Below are positions 52,492-61,589 of a stretch of 64,000 nt of DNA, piece by piece. The stretch's first letter is position 1. Each line of letters begins with the position of its first letter. The DNA comes from Sulfobacillus thermosulfidooxidans DSM 9293 (GTDB lineage: Bacteria > Bacillota > Sulfobacillia > Sulfobacillales > Sulfobacillaceae): contig NZ_FWWY01000001.1 of the NCBI RefSeq assembly GCF_900176145.1, forward strand, positions 1,659,819-1,723,818, in the 5' to 3' direction. The notes beneath the pieces are model-generated. The model was given only the letters and a program-made list of their open reading frames with translations. It did not search any database and had not been told where the DNA came from. The position numbers and the translations under genes were made by a program.

Positions 52492-54096
52492 ATGATGTCC
52501 CGTGAATTGCGCCATCTGATTGGCCAACTAATGGTCTGTGGTTTTCCGAGTCCCGATGTGGATGCCCATGTGCAGCAATTAATTCGTGAATATCATGTGG
52601 GCAATATCATTCTTTTTTCAAGGAATATTGAGTCCTTGGAACAAACGAGACATCTTACCCAAAGCTTGCAGCAATTAGCCCAGGAGACAGGACAAGACGA
52701 TCCTCTTCTGATTTGTACGGATCAAGAAAATGGACTGGTGTCGCGCTTCAGTAAGGATGTTCCCGGATTCCCCGGCAATATGGCCTTGGGAGCCACAGGA
52801 GATGATAAATGGGCTTACCGCGTCGGCCAAATGACGGGTGCATTTCTGGCTTTGGCTGGCATCAATATGGATTTGGCTCCGGTTTTAGATGTGAACAATA
52901 ATCCCTTAAATCCTGTGATTGGTGTGAGATCGTTTGGTGACAATCCGAAGAGCGTGGCCCAAATGGGCGTGGCGATGATCCGCGGGTTAGAAGAATCCAA
53001 AGTGATCGCCTGCGGCAAACATTTTCCCGGGCATGGTGATACGCATGTCGATTCCCACACGGATTTGCCCCGGATTTCCCATCATCTCGACCGGATGAAA
53101 GCGGTCGAGTTGCTACCCTTTGAACAAGCCATTCATCATGGATTGTCTGCCGTTATGACGGCTCATATTGTGTTTGAACAACTTGATGCCGATCATCCTG
53201 CCACCTTATCTCCCAAGGTACTCCAAGGCTTGCTGCGTGAAACCTTGGGCTTTACTGGGGTGGTTACTACCGATTGTCTTGAGATGCAGGCGATTTTAGG
53301 GACTGTAGGGGTAGGTCAAGGAGCCGTCATGGCCTTGTTAGCGGGTGCAGATATGATTATGGTTTCTCATCACCTTGATCTGCAGATTGAAGCGATGAAT
53401 GCTATTTATGATGCGGTGGTTAAAGGTCAGTTGCCACTATCCCGTCTCGAAGAAGCTTATGGGCGTATAGAGCGCCTTAAAACAGCCCTGCATGAGAGTG
53501 TTCATGAATCCCAAGACCGCTTGCCACTCTTGCAGGCAAAGGCGCTCGATCTGCAAAAAGACGCCGCCCAGCATGCCTTAACCTGCCTTTATGATGGCAG
53601 TCAATCAAAAACAGAACCGGGAGTCTCCCGGCCTTTTCCCAAACCCCGGCGTGTTGCTGTTGTTTTCGATACCGGGGCACCTCAAATGATTGCGGCCGGA
53701 CCCGATGCCGTGCACGCGAGTTTAGTGCAAAGCATTGAAGCCGGTCTTTTAGGTGCGGAGGTGCGAGCGTTCTCGGAGAGCGAGGCATTAGGCGATGTTG
53801 AAGAGGTCTTGCACTATGATTGGTTAATCTACCTCTCGCGCACGCTGGGACCAATCAAGGACGATCTGAGTTTACTCCTTCAGGCCCATCCTTATGCCGT
53901 GGTTTGGCTCTTGCGCACACCTTATCTGTTTCCGATGTTTAAAGAGATGGGAGCTAAGCGGATTTATGCATTATATGAAAATACCCCGTGGATGATTCAG
54001 GCGGCTTTAGGAGCGCTTCGTGGTCAGAGTGCATGGGGTTCATTGCCCGTACAAGTGAAAGACTATCCTAGGGGCTACCAGGGATGCGTATCATAA
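52492..54096 (+). CDS. nagZ: GH3 beta-N-acetylglucosaminidase (NagZ-like)
   Basis: 534 residues. The GH3 barrel has RFSKDVPGFPGNMALGATGD and KHFPGHGDTHVDSHTDLPRI (Lys176, His177 and the Asp187-His189 dyad of NagZ), with the nucleophile Asp261 in VVTTDCLEMQAI. A second, smaller domain occupies about 350-534. There is no signal peptide. It removes GlcNAc from muropeptides, acting after NamZ or AmiE-like trimming. A short GAGGTG site before the double ATG. Confidence 0.93.
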   Translation: MMSRELRHLIGQLMVCGFPSPDVDAHVQQLIREYHVGNIILFSRNIESLEQTRHLTQSLQQLAQETGQDDPLLICTDQENGLVSRFSKDVPGFPGNMALGATGDDKWAYRVGQMTGAFLALAGINMDLAPVLDVNNNPLNPVIGVRSFGDNPKSVAQMGVAMIRGLEESKVIACGKHFPGHGDTHVDSHTDLPRISHHLDRMKAVELLPFEQAIHHGLSAVMTAHIVFEQLDADHPATLSPKVLQGLLRETLGFTGVVTTDCLEMQAILGTVGVGQGAVMALLAGADMIMVSHHLDLQIEAMNAIYDAVVKGQLPLSRLEEAYGRIERLKTALHESVHESQDRLPLLQAKALDLQKDAAQHALTCLYDGSQSKTEPGVSRPFPKPRRVAVVFDTGAPQMIAAGPDAVHASLVQSIEAGLLGAEVRAFSESEALGDVEEVLHYDWLIYLSRTLGPIKDDLSLLLQAHPYAVVWLLRTPYLFPMFKEMGAKRIYALYENTPWMIQAALGALRGQSAWGSLPVQVKDYPRGYQGCVS

Positions 54097-54118
54097 TGTC
54101 CCGAGTGAGGTGAGGGTC

Positions 54119-54889
54119 ATGCACATCGAAGTATTTGGGGATCAGAAAAGAGCCAGTCAACGCATTGTGGATTTATTGACCCGTCAATTACGCGCTTATC
54201 CCTATTCGGTTTTGGGACTCGCTACCGGTGCCACGGTCATCCCGATTTATCGCGAGATTATAGGGCGGATCCGTCGCGAACAACTTAGCCTGGCCCAAGT
54301 CCGCACGTTCAATTTGGATGAGTATATGGGATTACAAGACCATGATCCCCATTCGTTTCACGCTTTTATGCAACATCATTTGTTTTATCCGGCGCATTTG
54401 ACCCCCAATCAAACCTTCTTTCCTTTTCCCGAGTTTTCACAAGACCCATCCGGATATGATCGCCTGATCGAACAACATGGAGGCATAGATTGGCAACTTC
54501 TCGGGATTGGCCACAATGGTCACATCGGATTTAACGAACCGGGTACCTCTTTTGATAGTGAGACGCATGTTGTGAAGTTGACGGAGAATACCCGCAAAGC
54601 GAACCGGCACTGGTTTGATGGGGATTGGCATCATGTTCCTGAACAGGCCTTAACTATGGGACTCAAAACGATTATGCGCTCACGTACCATTGTGTTGGCC
54701 GCATTTGGCGCGAGCAAAAGTGCTGTCTTAGCCAAGGCCGTTTACGGGCCCGTGTGCCCTGAACTACCCGCGTCGATTTTACAACATCACCCACGCGTCT
54801 ATATTATTTGTGATCAGGAAGCCGGGCGCTTGTTGCGCCCTAGCTCGTCCTTCAATTCGCCCGGTTTCCCCTCTCAATTTGACGTATAA
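54119..54889 (+). CDS. nagB: Glucosamine-6-phosphate deaminase
   Basis: Turns glucosamine 6-phosphate into fructose 6-phosphate and ammonia, the final step that feeds amino sugars into glycolysis. 256 residues with LGLATGATVIPIYREI, VRTFNLDEYMGL and LLGIGHNGHIGFNEPG, which hold the catalytic Asp/His/Glu set. ATG at 54119 is preferred over GTG at 54110 because GAGGTGAGG precedes it. No nagA or murQ was found in the window. Last gene of the operon. Confidence 0.94.
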   Translation: MHIEVFGDQKRASQRIVDLLTRQLRAYPYSVLGLATGATVIPIYREIIGRIRREQLSLAQVRTFNLDEYMGLQDHDPHSFHAFMQHHLFYPAHLTPNQTFFPFPEFSQDPSGYDRLIEQHGGIDWQLLGIGHNGHIGFNEPGTSFDSETHVVKLTENTRKANRHWFDGDWHHVPEQALTMGLKTIMRSRTIVLAAFGASKSAVLAKAVYGPVCPELPASILQHHPRVYIICDQEAGRLLRPSSSFNSPGFPSQFDV

Positions 54890-55206
54890 GTTCTGTCATC
54901 TCTCCAAGACCAGGTCTCACGCCTCAAACGGGAGTGCTCTCATGGTGCGCCTAATTTTTCGTTAAAAGGGCGGTTCATGTCAGTGAGACAATAAGGGTTT
55001 CCTGCCCTGTGCGTTTGGTCCGGCACGGCTTTGTATTAAGGGCTTTTGGTTGGTCCATTGCGTCATGTGTTCTTTGTGTTGACCATTTTTGCAAGAAAGT
55101 TGAGAATACAAGAAGAAGAAAATCAAACATGCTTGATGTGTGGGAATGATGAGCTGTCATGATAAGAGACACATCCACAATTGAAGGGAACAGAGGAGAG
55201 GGTGAC
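54890..55206. other. Non-coding gap (317 bases)
   Basis: No gene, strong terminator or riboswitch is recognised between nagB and the HIT gene. The sequence is AT-rich with some T runs. It probably contains the end of the long operon transcript and the promoter of the HIT gene. Short open frames on the minus strand lack ribosome sites. Confidence 0.5.
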
Positions 55207-55596
55207 ATGGCGTCCATTTTTTCACAAATTATTGCGGGAGAAATTCCCAGTTTCCGCATTCGGGAAGACGATCATTTTCTAGCCTTTTTGGATATTCGTC
55301 CGGTAATGCCGGGACATACCCTGGTTGTCCCCAAAAAAGAAGTCGATCACTTTTTTGACATGGATGATGAGCTTCTGCAGGAAATTTTGATTTTTGCTAA
55401 ACCGATTACGCGAGCGCTAAAAAGGGTGACAGGATGTGACCGGGTTGCGGCGGTAGTCGCAGGCTTTGATGTTCCGCATGCGCATTTGCACCTCATTCCT
55501 GCTTTTGTCATGTCTGATTTAGATTTTAGCAAAGCTGCCCCGAGTACTCCGGAGCAGTTAGAGAGCATGGCAGAAGAGATTCGGCGGGCATTATGA
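55207..55596 (+). CDS. HIT-family nucleotide hydrolase/transferase
   Basis: 129 residues. MASIFSQIIAGEIPSFRIRE is the typical N-terminus and the histidine triad is HAHLHLIP. Proteins like this cleave nucleoside phosphoramidates or dinucleoside polyphosphates. ATG at 55207 with GGAGAGGGTG upstream. The stop overlaps the next start (ATGA), giving tight coupling. Confidence 0.92.
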   Translation: MASIFSQIIAGEIPSFRIREDDHFLAFLDIRPVMPGHTLVVPKKEVDHFFDMDDELLQEILIFAKPITRALKRVTGCDRVAAVVAGFDVPHAHLHLIPAFVMSDLDFSKAAPSTPEQLESMAEEIRRAL

Positions 55597-56549
55597 TTCA
55601 AACACGAGTCACCGAATTATTACATATTCGCCGGCCGATTATTCAAGGGGGACTGGCATATTTGGCCCGAGCACCCTTGACCGCAGCGGTTTCTGAGGCT
55701 GGAGGACTGGGACAAATCACGGCTACGACCTTAGATGATGTTGGGCAGTTACGACAAGAAATTCATGAGGTGCGGCAGCGGACGAATCAACCTTTTGGCG
55801 TCAATTTTGCTTTGGGTCACCGGCCGATTGATGATTTGTTGGATGTGGCTATTGAAGAACAGGTCCCGGTTATTTCGCTCACTGGAGGCAATCCCAAACC
55901 CTTTGCCCGGCGTATTATCGATGCCGGCATCCGTCTTATGGTATTAACCGCGGGTGTGCGCGCTGCGAAGAATGCAGAAAGTTTAGGAGCCGATATTGTT
56001 GTGGCGGTTGGGGTCGAAGGTGGGGGCCACCTTGGCCGGGATGACGTGGGAACCATGGTATTAACAAGAAAAATTGTGGAATCCGTGCAGGTTCCCGTCG
56101 TCGCGTCCGGGGGCATTGGGGATGGCTACGGCTTACTGGCGGCGTTAGCTCTAGGAGCCCAAGGAATTGAAATGGGAACGCGCTTTGTGGCCACAAAGGA
56201 ATGCCCAGCCCATCCTTCTTACAAAGATCGGCTGATTAACACCCAAGAGAATGAAACACGCATTATCGAACGCTCGATTGGAAGACCAGGACGAGTTTTG
56301 CCCTCGCCATATGTTGAAACCATTTTGGCTCACGAACCGGCTTCATCGATTGACGAGTTATTGCCGTATATTTCGGGTGACAAAAACCGTTCAGCGGCCT
56401 TAGACGGTCAATGGGATGAAGGGTTTGCCTGGGGTGGGCAGGTGACGGGGCTCATTACCGACATTCCATCTGTTGCAGAACTCTTGGAACGCATGGAAGA
56501 TGAAGCCCTCAGCATGTGGACAACGCTTGGAAAGATGTTTGGGCATTGA
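55593..56549 (+). CDS. Nitronate monooxygenase/FabK-like FMN enzyme
   Basis: 318-residue TIM-barrel flavoprotein of the 2-nitropropane dioxygenase/enoyl-ACP reductase II group. RRPIIQGGLAYLARAPLTAA at the start, VGVEGGGHLGRDDVGTMVL and VPVVASGGIGDGYGLLAALA form the FMN-phosphate site, with MGTRFVATKECPAHPSYK. It could detoxify nitronates or reduce enoyl-ACP; the catalytic His of true nitronate oxidases is not clear. Translationally coupled to the HIT gene. Confidence 0.85.
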   Translation: MIQTRVTELLHIRRPIIQGGLAYLARAPLTAAVSEAGGLGQITATTLDDVGQLRQEIHEVRQRTNQPFGVNFALGHRPIDDLLDVAIEEQVPVISLTGGNPKPFARRIIDAGIRLMVLTAGVRAAKNAESLGADIVVAVGVEGGGHLGRDDVGTMVLTRKIVESVQVPVVASGGIGDGYGLLAALALGAQGIEMGTRFVATKECPAHPSYKDRLINTQENETRIIERSIGRPGRVLPSPYVETILAHEPASSIDELLPYISGDKNRSAALDGQWDEGFAWGGQVTGLITDIPSVAELLERMEDEALSMWTTLGKMFGH

Positions 56550-56671
56550 GGCCGTAACCAAATTGAACAGAGAGTTTGTCTGAAGCTTTAATAGGTGCGC
56601 CTAGTCCTGATAACTCTTCAAGGGATTAGTGGGTTATCGTATCGTCCGTCGCTTGATGCACAACACGACTT

Positions 56672-56720
56672 ATGCCTGCTTGATTTTTTGCCGCTTTAGG
56701 CTATCAAGCAGGCATTTTTT
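56672..56720. terminator. Strong terminator between convergent genes
   Basis: Perfect 13-bp stem ATGCCTGCTTGAT / ATCAAGCAGGCAT with an 18-base loop and a T run after it on the plus strand (and an A-rich stretch before), between the FMN enzyme and the GH18 gene, so it can end both transcripts. Confidence 0.9.
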
Positions 56721-56759
56721 GACGTCAATCCTGACCTTTGTTACAGGCTGTCACATGCT

Positions 56760-58655
56760 TTAGGACGGCCAATTACCTGTGAATTGTGTCCAAAAATGGG
56801 GTGACTGATATCCTAGCCGCCAAAGTGTCATGCCACCTAAATGGTCAGTAGCAGCGGTGGTTAAGAGATCGATGATTGACTCAGTATTTTCATCCCATGC
56901 CATAGTCTGGCCAATATTGTATTGATCAATGGCGGCTTGTAATGCTTGGGCCGTATGAGGGCCATAGCTACCAAGAACTTGGGGCTGAACGTTAAAGTCT
57001 TGTTGAAATAAGGCGACAGCGGCTTCTGTGTCCTGACCATAGCCTCCATCTGTCGCTAACAATGCCGGAGGCGTTTGTTGATGGGATATGGCATAGCGCA
57101 ATAAAACGGCATTGAGGACAAACTGCAAATTTTGGACCAGGGGACTGAAGGTCGCCGGATTTAACGACAAGGGTGCTGGCGGAGCGACGGCCAGAGGACC
57201 GGTATTGATTTCGAGATCCTGTTGACTCGGATCCCAGACATATTGTCCAGATTGCTGGCTCAAATTGCTGGCAATTGTCCGGCTCGTGATGGCCTCCCCG
57301 CCTTGAAATCCCTGATTCGTGTAAGTCCAGCTTTGCCCATAAAGCGCCACACCGAGTAATAGTTGGCTAGGGGAGATTCCGGTTTGAAGTGCGAGATCAA
57401 TGGCGTTATTGACCCAAGGTGCCCCTTCGGTAGGGCCGGGATTGGGAGCCAGGGTTGTGGGTGTGGTCGTGGTATATTCAGGGTAGGCTAAGAGATCCAA
57501 ATAATTGGCCGACTTCGCTAATGCTGGATAATCATACGCGCTATTGGGTAACGGCATGACATCGACTATCAGAGTTAACTTTGCTTGATGCAGGGCCTGT
57601 GCCAATTCCCTGACAAATGCGGTGAAATCAGCACCCTGAGCGGCGGGAATGTCCTCAAAGTCGAGCGTATAACCGTTAAATCCATTTTGTACGGCCGTTG
57701 TGATCAGAGTGGTGATCAAATTTTGAGGCTCGGAACTTGCCCACCAGTCGCTAGGGAGAGTGCCTGTCAACTGAACTGTCGGCCAGACGAACATATGATG
57801 GGACGCTGCATAAGTGGTCACGGTTTGTAAGCTTTGGGTAGAGACATCGGTCGAAAAAGGATTACTGTTTGATGGATTGTAAGTATACCAGAGCGGGGCA
57901 ATGGCATTGAATGCGCTCGCATGCTGCTGGATATCGTACCAGGCATGGCCGGGGCTATCGGAAGAGACATGAAAATATCCATACGCTAATGAAATGGGCT
58001 GAACATTGAGACTAACGGTTTGAGACCAGACGGCGCCTTGGGCGTTATTAGGGGCCAAGGGATCTTTGGCATAAACAATGAGGTGGTAAAGACCCGATTG
58101 GTGAGGCGTAAAATTCCAGCTGGGTGAACTTTGATATGGGCCACTCGATTTCCATTGGCCTTCGGGATTTTGCCACCACCATTGATAAACGGGACTGATA
58201 AGATTTGTGGCGTCAGCTTGAAGGAGTTGGGATTGTCCCGCCAGCATCGTTGATGGGGCGGAGATGGTAACCTGACTGCCGATATTGAGGACAACGGAAC
58301 TTTGAGCCGCTTCGTGATATTGTCCTTGTTGTAGTTGGTTGGGATCTAGTGCATAGACGGCTATAATATAGCTCCCCGCGGGTAGGGTACCCAAATTTAT
58401 GGTGTTATCGGCCGAATAATTACGCAGGAGCGTCCACCCTTTGGCGGATTCCATCCAAAATTGATATTGGGGTGTGCTTCCATGGCCATTGGCTTGTACC
58501 GTAATGCTGATACTTGTACCGGGACGTAAATTGCCTTCAGGACCATGAATCATAAGTTGGCTGGCATAGGGAACCGAGGCGGCATGGGTGAGTGGGGAGA
58601 AACTGGCAATCGTCAAAAAACTCGCGAATAGAGGGATAAGGTGACGTTTCTTCAT
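56760..58655 (-). CDS. Secreted GH18-family hydrolase with an inserted peptidoglycan-binding-like segment
   Basis: 631 residues starting at ATG 58655 (GAGGAGGT upstream) with a signal peptide ending SPLTHA-ASV. Two Ig-like beta domains (about 30-220) precede a GH18 barrel: YGYFHVSSDSPGHAWYDIQQ, then the catalytic strand NGYTLDFEDIP with the acid/base Glu, and VDVMPLP and LLAYPEY. Between about 500 and 590 a segment with DGGYGQDTEAAVALFQQDFN and YGPHTAQALQAAIDQYN looks like PG_binding_1, and the last barrel strand GGMTLWRLG follows it. Related YaaH/SleL proteins degrade spore-cortex peptidoglycan. Likely extracellular and possibly the source of fragments for the operon at 41-55 kb. Confidence 0.82.
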   Translation of the reverse strand: MKKRHLIPLFASFLTIASFSPLTHAASVPYASQLMIHGPEGNLRPGTSISITVQANGHGSTPQYQFWMESAKGWTLLRNYSADNTINLGTLPAGSYIIAVYALDPNQLQQGQYHEAAQSSVVLNIGSQVTISAPSTMLAGQSQLLQADATNLISPVYQWWWQNPEGQWKSSGPYQSSPSWNFTPHQSGLYHLIVYAKDPLAPNNAQGAVWSQTVSLNVQPISLAYGYFHVSSDSPGHAWYDIQQHASAFNAIAPLWYTYNPSNSNPFSTDVSTQSLQTVTTYAASHHMFVWPTVQLTGTLPSDWWASSEPQNLITTLITTAVQNGFNGYTLDFEDIPAAQGADFTAFVRELAQALHQAKLTLIVDVMPLPNSAYDYPALAKSANYLDLLAYPEYTTTTPTTLAPNPGPTEGAPWVNNAIDLALQTGISPSQLLLGVALYGQSWTYTNQGFQGGEAITSRTIASNLSQQSGQYVWDPSQQDLEINTGPLAVAPPAPLSLNPATFSPLVQNLQFVLNAVLLRYAISHQQTPPALLATDGGYGQDTEAAVALFQQDFNVQPQVLGSYGPHTAQALQAAIDQYNIGQTMAWDENTESIIDLLTTAATDHLGGMTLWRLGYQSPHFWTQFTGNWPS

Positions 58656-59054
58656 GGATGACCTCCTCAAAATCCGGAACAAATGAAACCAAAAATATCT
58701 CGATGAATTGAAATTGCAAACATCTCAAAAATGATTACGCATAATATATAGAAACTTTTCCCATCCCGTTCCTTTCCCATTATAATGAATCGTTCCGGTA
58801 TGACCCAAAATTTAAGGTAGGTTGTTATTTAATAGCAGAAACGAAGGAAATCGATGAGATATTGCGTGATGGACAGGTTATTGAGGTCTTTTCTCCCGAT
58901 CGTCGACCCAGCAAATAGCCTTACACCCGAAAACTTAGAAAGCACCTGATTCTGCCATGGTACGACCGGCTATCAGGCAGTAGAATAAGAACGACCCCGA
59001 GTTTTGGAAAATTGGTTACAATAGATGAAAGGGAAGATAACGACGGAGGACAAG
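58656..59054. other. Gap (about 400 bases) between divergent genes
   Basis: No recognised RNA. A TATAAT-like box is at 58782-58787 on the plus strand. A possible 31-codon frame at 58853-58948 (ATG with AAGGAA upstream, ending TGA) was noted but its peptide is not recognised. This stretch should hold the promoters for the GH18 gene and for the guanylate kinase-like gene. Confidence 0.4.
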
Positions 59055-59654
59055 GTGGAACCGATATTATTTATTTTCACTGGACCATCAGGCGCTGGAA
59101 AAGGTTCGGTGATGCGGGCCTTATTACAAGATGATCCGACACTTCATAAAGTGGTCACATTTACGACCCGGGCACCCCGGCAAGGGGAAATCGATGGATT
59201 TGATTACCGGTTTGTATCGGTTCAGGAATTTTTACAGCTTGTTGAGCAAGGGCAGATTTTTGAATATGAGAATGTTTATCGCGACCATTATTATGGCTCT
59301 CCTCGTGAATTGTTTGTGGAAGGCCGTGACGGGATTATGGAGCTCGATTATAAAGGGCGTCTGAAATATCAAGAACGTCTTCGGCGAGTGGTTTCGATTT
59401 TTTTATTGCCCCCAAGCCTCGAGGAACTCAAAAAACGCATTCTCTCCCGGTCGAAGGTATCCAATTTGGCGGCACGCCTGGATAATGCCGTTGAACAATT
59501 ACGCCATGCCAAAAGCTATGACTATATTGTTAAAAACGATGATTTAGCGACGTGTATTGCGCGCGTTAAAGATATTATTCGTGTGGAACGGTTGCGGCGA
59601 GATGGACAGTATCAATTAGATGAGATGATCCACCAGTTGCAGGATGATCATTAA
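59055..59654 (+). CDS. Guanylate kinase-like protein (divergent)
   Basis: 199 residues from GTG at 59055 with GGAGG five bases upstream; an ATG at 59025 has no ribosome site. The P-loop FTGPSGAGKGSV, GFDYRFVSVQEFLQLVEQG and EYENVYRDHYYGSPRE match guanylate kinase, as does YDYIVKNDD. The region normally VILEIDVQG reads GIMELDYKGRL, and the usual lid with RGTDSEE differs (RSKVSNLAARL). In Firmicutes, gmk sits with remA and rpoZ, but here it precedes and touches a glycosyltransferase. It may be a paralogue with another substrate. Confidence 0.82.
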   Translation: MEPILFIFTGPSGAGKGSVMRALLQDDPTLHKVVTFTTRAPRQGEIDGFDYRFVSVQEFLQLVEQGQIFEYENVYRDHYYGSPRELFVEGRDGIMELDYKGRLKYQERLRRVVSIFLLPPSLEELKKRILSRSKVSNLAARLDNAVEQLRHAKSYDYIVKNDDLATCIARVKDIIRVERLRRDGQYQLDEMIHQLQDDH

Positions 59655-60728
59655 ATGCGAATCGCTATCATTGCCGATGCGGCGAGTGTGCACACCAGGC
59701 GTTGGGCCTTGGGTCTTAAACAACAGGGCCACGAAATTGCCATCTGGTCGGAAAGGCCATGGGATGATTTTGGTCAAGACCTGGTGCACCTATTACCCAA
59801 AGCATTACGATTCAGACGCGACGTTCCCCGCGCGGTTTGGCAAATTCGCCGGGAAGTCCACGCATTTTCACCAGATATCATTCATGCGCACTATATTTCT
59901 CATTACGGCTTATTAGCCGCATTAGCTCGGTTATCGCCATTAGTGATGTCGATCTGGGGAGCTGATATTGAATGTTTTCCCGAGCGCCATGGATTTTTGT
60001 CATGCCGGATGATCCAGTGGATTCTTGGGCAAGCGGATGCGATTACGTGTTCGAGTCAATACTTGAAAACACTCAGTGCACGCTATACCGATAAACCCAT
60101 CTCGGTCATTCCTTTTGGGATTGATCTCCATCGGTTTCGTCCCCACCCACCTCATAAAGGGCCTTTACGCTTTGTGATTAATAAGGCGTTAGAGCCTGTA
60201 TACGGGATTGATCTCATTTTGACGGCGTTAAAAGATGTCCAAGGAGATTATGTGGGGCGTATTTTAGGTGAAGGAAGTCAACGGCAGACCTTGTTAGAAT
60301 TGGCAAAAACCTACCACCTGGATGAGCGAATTACATGGGTCGGGAAAGTGGGTCTCGATGAACTCCCAGACGTCTTGGCGTGGGCCGATGTCGGTCTTTA
60401 TGCATCGCGCCGTGAATCCTTTGGCGTCGCACCTTTAGAAATGATGGCTCTTGGGCGCGCCGTAATTGCCCATCGTTTGGGGGGACTCACGGAGGTCATT
60501 GATGAAAATGTCACGGGTTTTTTAGTGGAGCCCCACAACATCGTAGCGTGGCAACAAATCTTGCAACAAATCGTCGATGACCCAAGCCGGATCCGGCAGA
60601 TGGGAGAACAGGGTCCCAGGTGGGTTGCCAGCCGCTACAATTTTGACGAGAATTTAAAACGCATGATCGAACTTTATGAACAGCTCAGGTTGACAAAGAT
60701 ATCACGCAATAGGAAAACCCAAAACTGA
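59655..60728 (+). CDS. GT4-family glycosyltransferase
   Basis: 357-residue GT-B glycosyltransferase. It starts IAIIADAASVHTRRWALGLK, then IWGADIECFP, SVIPFGIDLHRF and the donor-binding SRRESFGVAPLEMMALGRAV with the E-x7-E pattern. Its ATG begins at the base after the guanylate kinase-like stop. Donor and acceptor unknown; polysaccharide or lipid glycosylation is likely. Confidence 0.88.
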   Translation: MRIAIIADAASVHTRRWALGLKQQGHEIAIWSERPWDDFGQDLVHLLPKALRFRRDVPRAVWQIRREVHAFSPDIIHAHYISHYGLLAALARLSPLVMSIWGADIECFPERHGFLSCRMIQWILGQADAITCSSQYLKTLSARYTDKPISVIPFGIDLHRFRPHPPHKGPLRFVINKALEPVYGIDLILTALKDVQGDYVGRILGEGSQRQTLLELAKTYHLDERITWVGKVGLDELPDVLAWADVGLYASRRESFGVAPLEMMALGRAVIAHRLGGLTEVIDENVTGFLVEPHNIVAWQQILQQIVDDPSRIRQMGEQGPRWVASRYNFDENLKRMIELYEQLRLTKISRNRKTQN

Positions 60729-60742
60729 GGAGGATTGTTACG

Positions 60743-61009
60743 ATGGATATCGTTGTGGTCAGCGTGGACCGTTCTAAACCCGATGTCGTGATTGCCAATA
60801 CGTCGGTTGATCTTTTGCATTGCCGGATAACCATGCCGAAAACTGCCTTAAAGGCTTTAGGATACTCGGTATTTCGTCCGAAAGTCTTGAGGCCCTTGAT
60901 TGATGCCATTATTATGCGGCAAATTGAACGCCATAATGGGACTTTGCCTTTGGGCGGCATAGTTCTTGATGAAGCCGATCTGGATGGCCTTCCCCGTTTT
61001 GAAGGTTAA
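60743..61009 (+). CDS. Hypothetical protein
   Basis: 88 residues, ATG with GAGGAGG upstream, 14 bases after the glycosyltransferase, so likely in the same operon. It has a beta-strand start (MDIVVVSVDRSKPDVVI) and a basic helix (RPKVLRPLIDAIIMRQIERH). Not recognised. The 3' end overlaps the convergent flavin reductase gene by four bases. Confidence 0.6.
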   Translation: MDIVVVSVDRSKPDVVIANTSVDLLHCRITMPKTALKALGYSVFRPKVLRPLIDAIIMRQIERHNGTLPLGGIVLDEADLDGLPRFEG

Positions 61010-61491
61010 GGGATAAGGCCATCCAGATGGTGATAATGTCCTTGGTAAAAAATCAAGGGTCCATCCTCACTTAAAATGTTAAATTCTTCTACCTGGCATA
61101 TCACCACGTCATGATCCCCTTGAGGCAAGATTTGCGTAATGTGACACGCCAGGTAGGCTAGACTGTCGGCCAAATAGGGGATACCGTTTCTAGCCCGTTC
61201 CAACCGTAGACCATCAAAAGGATCGCTTGTGGGATGGGGCTGGGCGAAAAGTTGACTTAGGACTTTTTGGGATTCTTTCAAAATACTAATGGTTAACGGG
61301 CGATTTGGGATCATGGCATTTTTCATCCGGGCCTTGTGGTCAATAGCTAAAAGAATCAGTGGGGGATGTAAGGACACTGACGTAAAAGAGTTTGCGGTCA
61401 TACCGTGCAAAGAACCCTCGAGTTCGGCGATAACCACGGTGACCCCGGTTGCAAAATGCCCTAAGGTTTGGCGATATTGTTGGCTTTCCAC
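61006..61491 (-). CDS. Flavin reductase-like FMN-binding protein
   Basis: 161 residues from GTG at 61491 with AAAGGA eight bases upstream; a longer start at 61530 is less likely. LGHFATGVTVVIAELEGSLH, GMTANSFTSVSLHPPLILLA and AMIPNRPLTISIL are the split-barrel FMN reductase signature. Such proteins supply reduced flavin to two-component monooxygenases; no partner oxygenase is next to it. Confidence 0.88.
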   Translation of the reverse strand: MESQQYRQTLGHFATGVTVVIAELEGSLHGMTANSFTSVSLHPPLILLAIDHKARMKNAMIPNRPLTISILKESQKVLSQLFAQPHPTSDPFDGLRLERARNGIPYLADSLAYLACHITQILPQGDHDVVICQVEEFNILSEDGPLIFYQGHYHHLDGLIP

Positions 61492-61589
61492 TGGGATTTT
61501 CCTTTCTAGGTAACGCTCCCATGTTATCATGAGGCCAGCAAAAAGAAAACCAGATTGTCTTGATGGTCAAGACTTAGGGGGTTGAATAC

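Noticed and set aside
58853-58948. 31-codon frame upstream of the guanylate kinase-like gene
   Set aside because: The ribosome site is marginal and the peptide is not recognised, so it is mentioned only within the gap entry.
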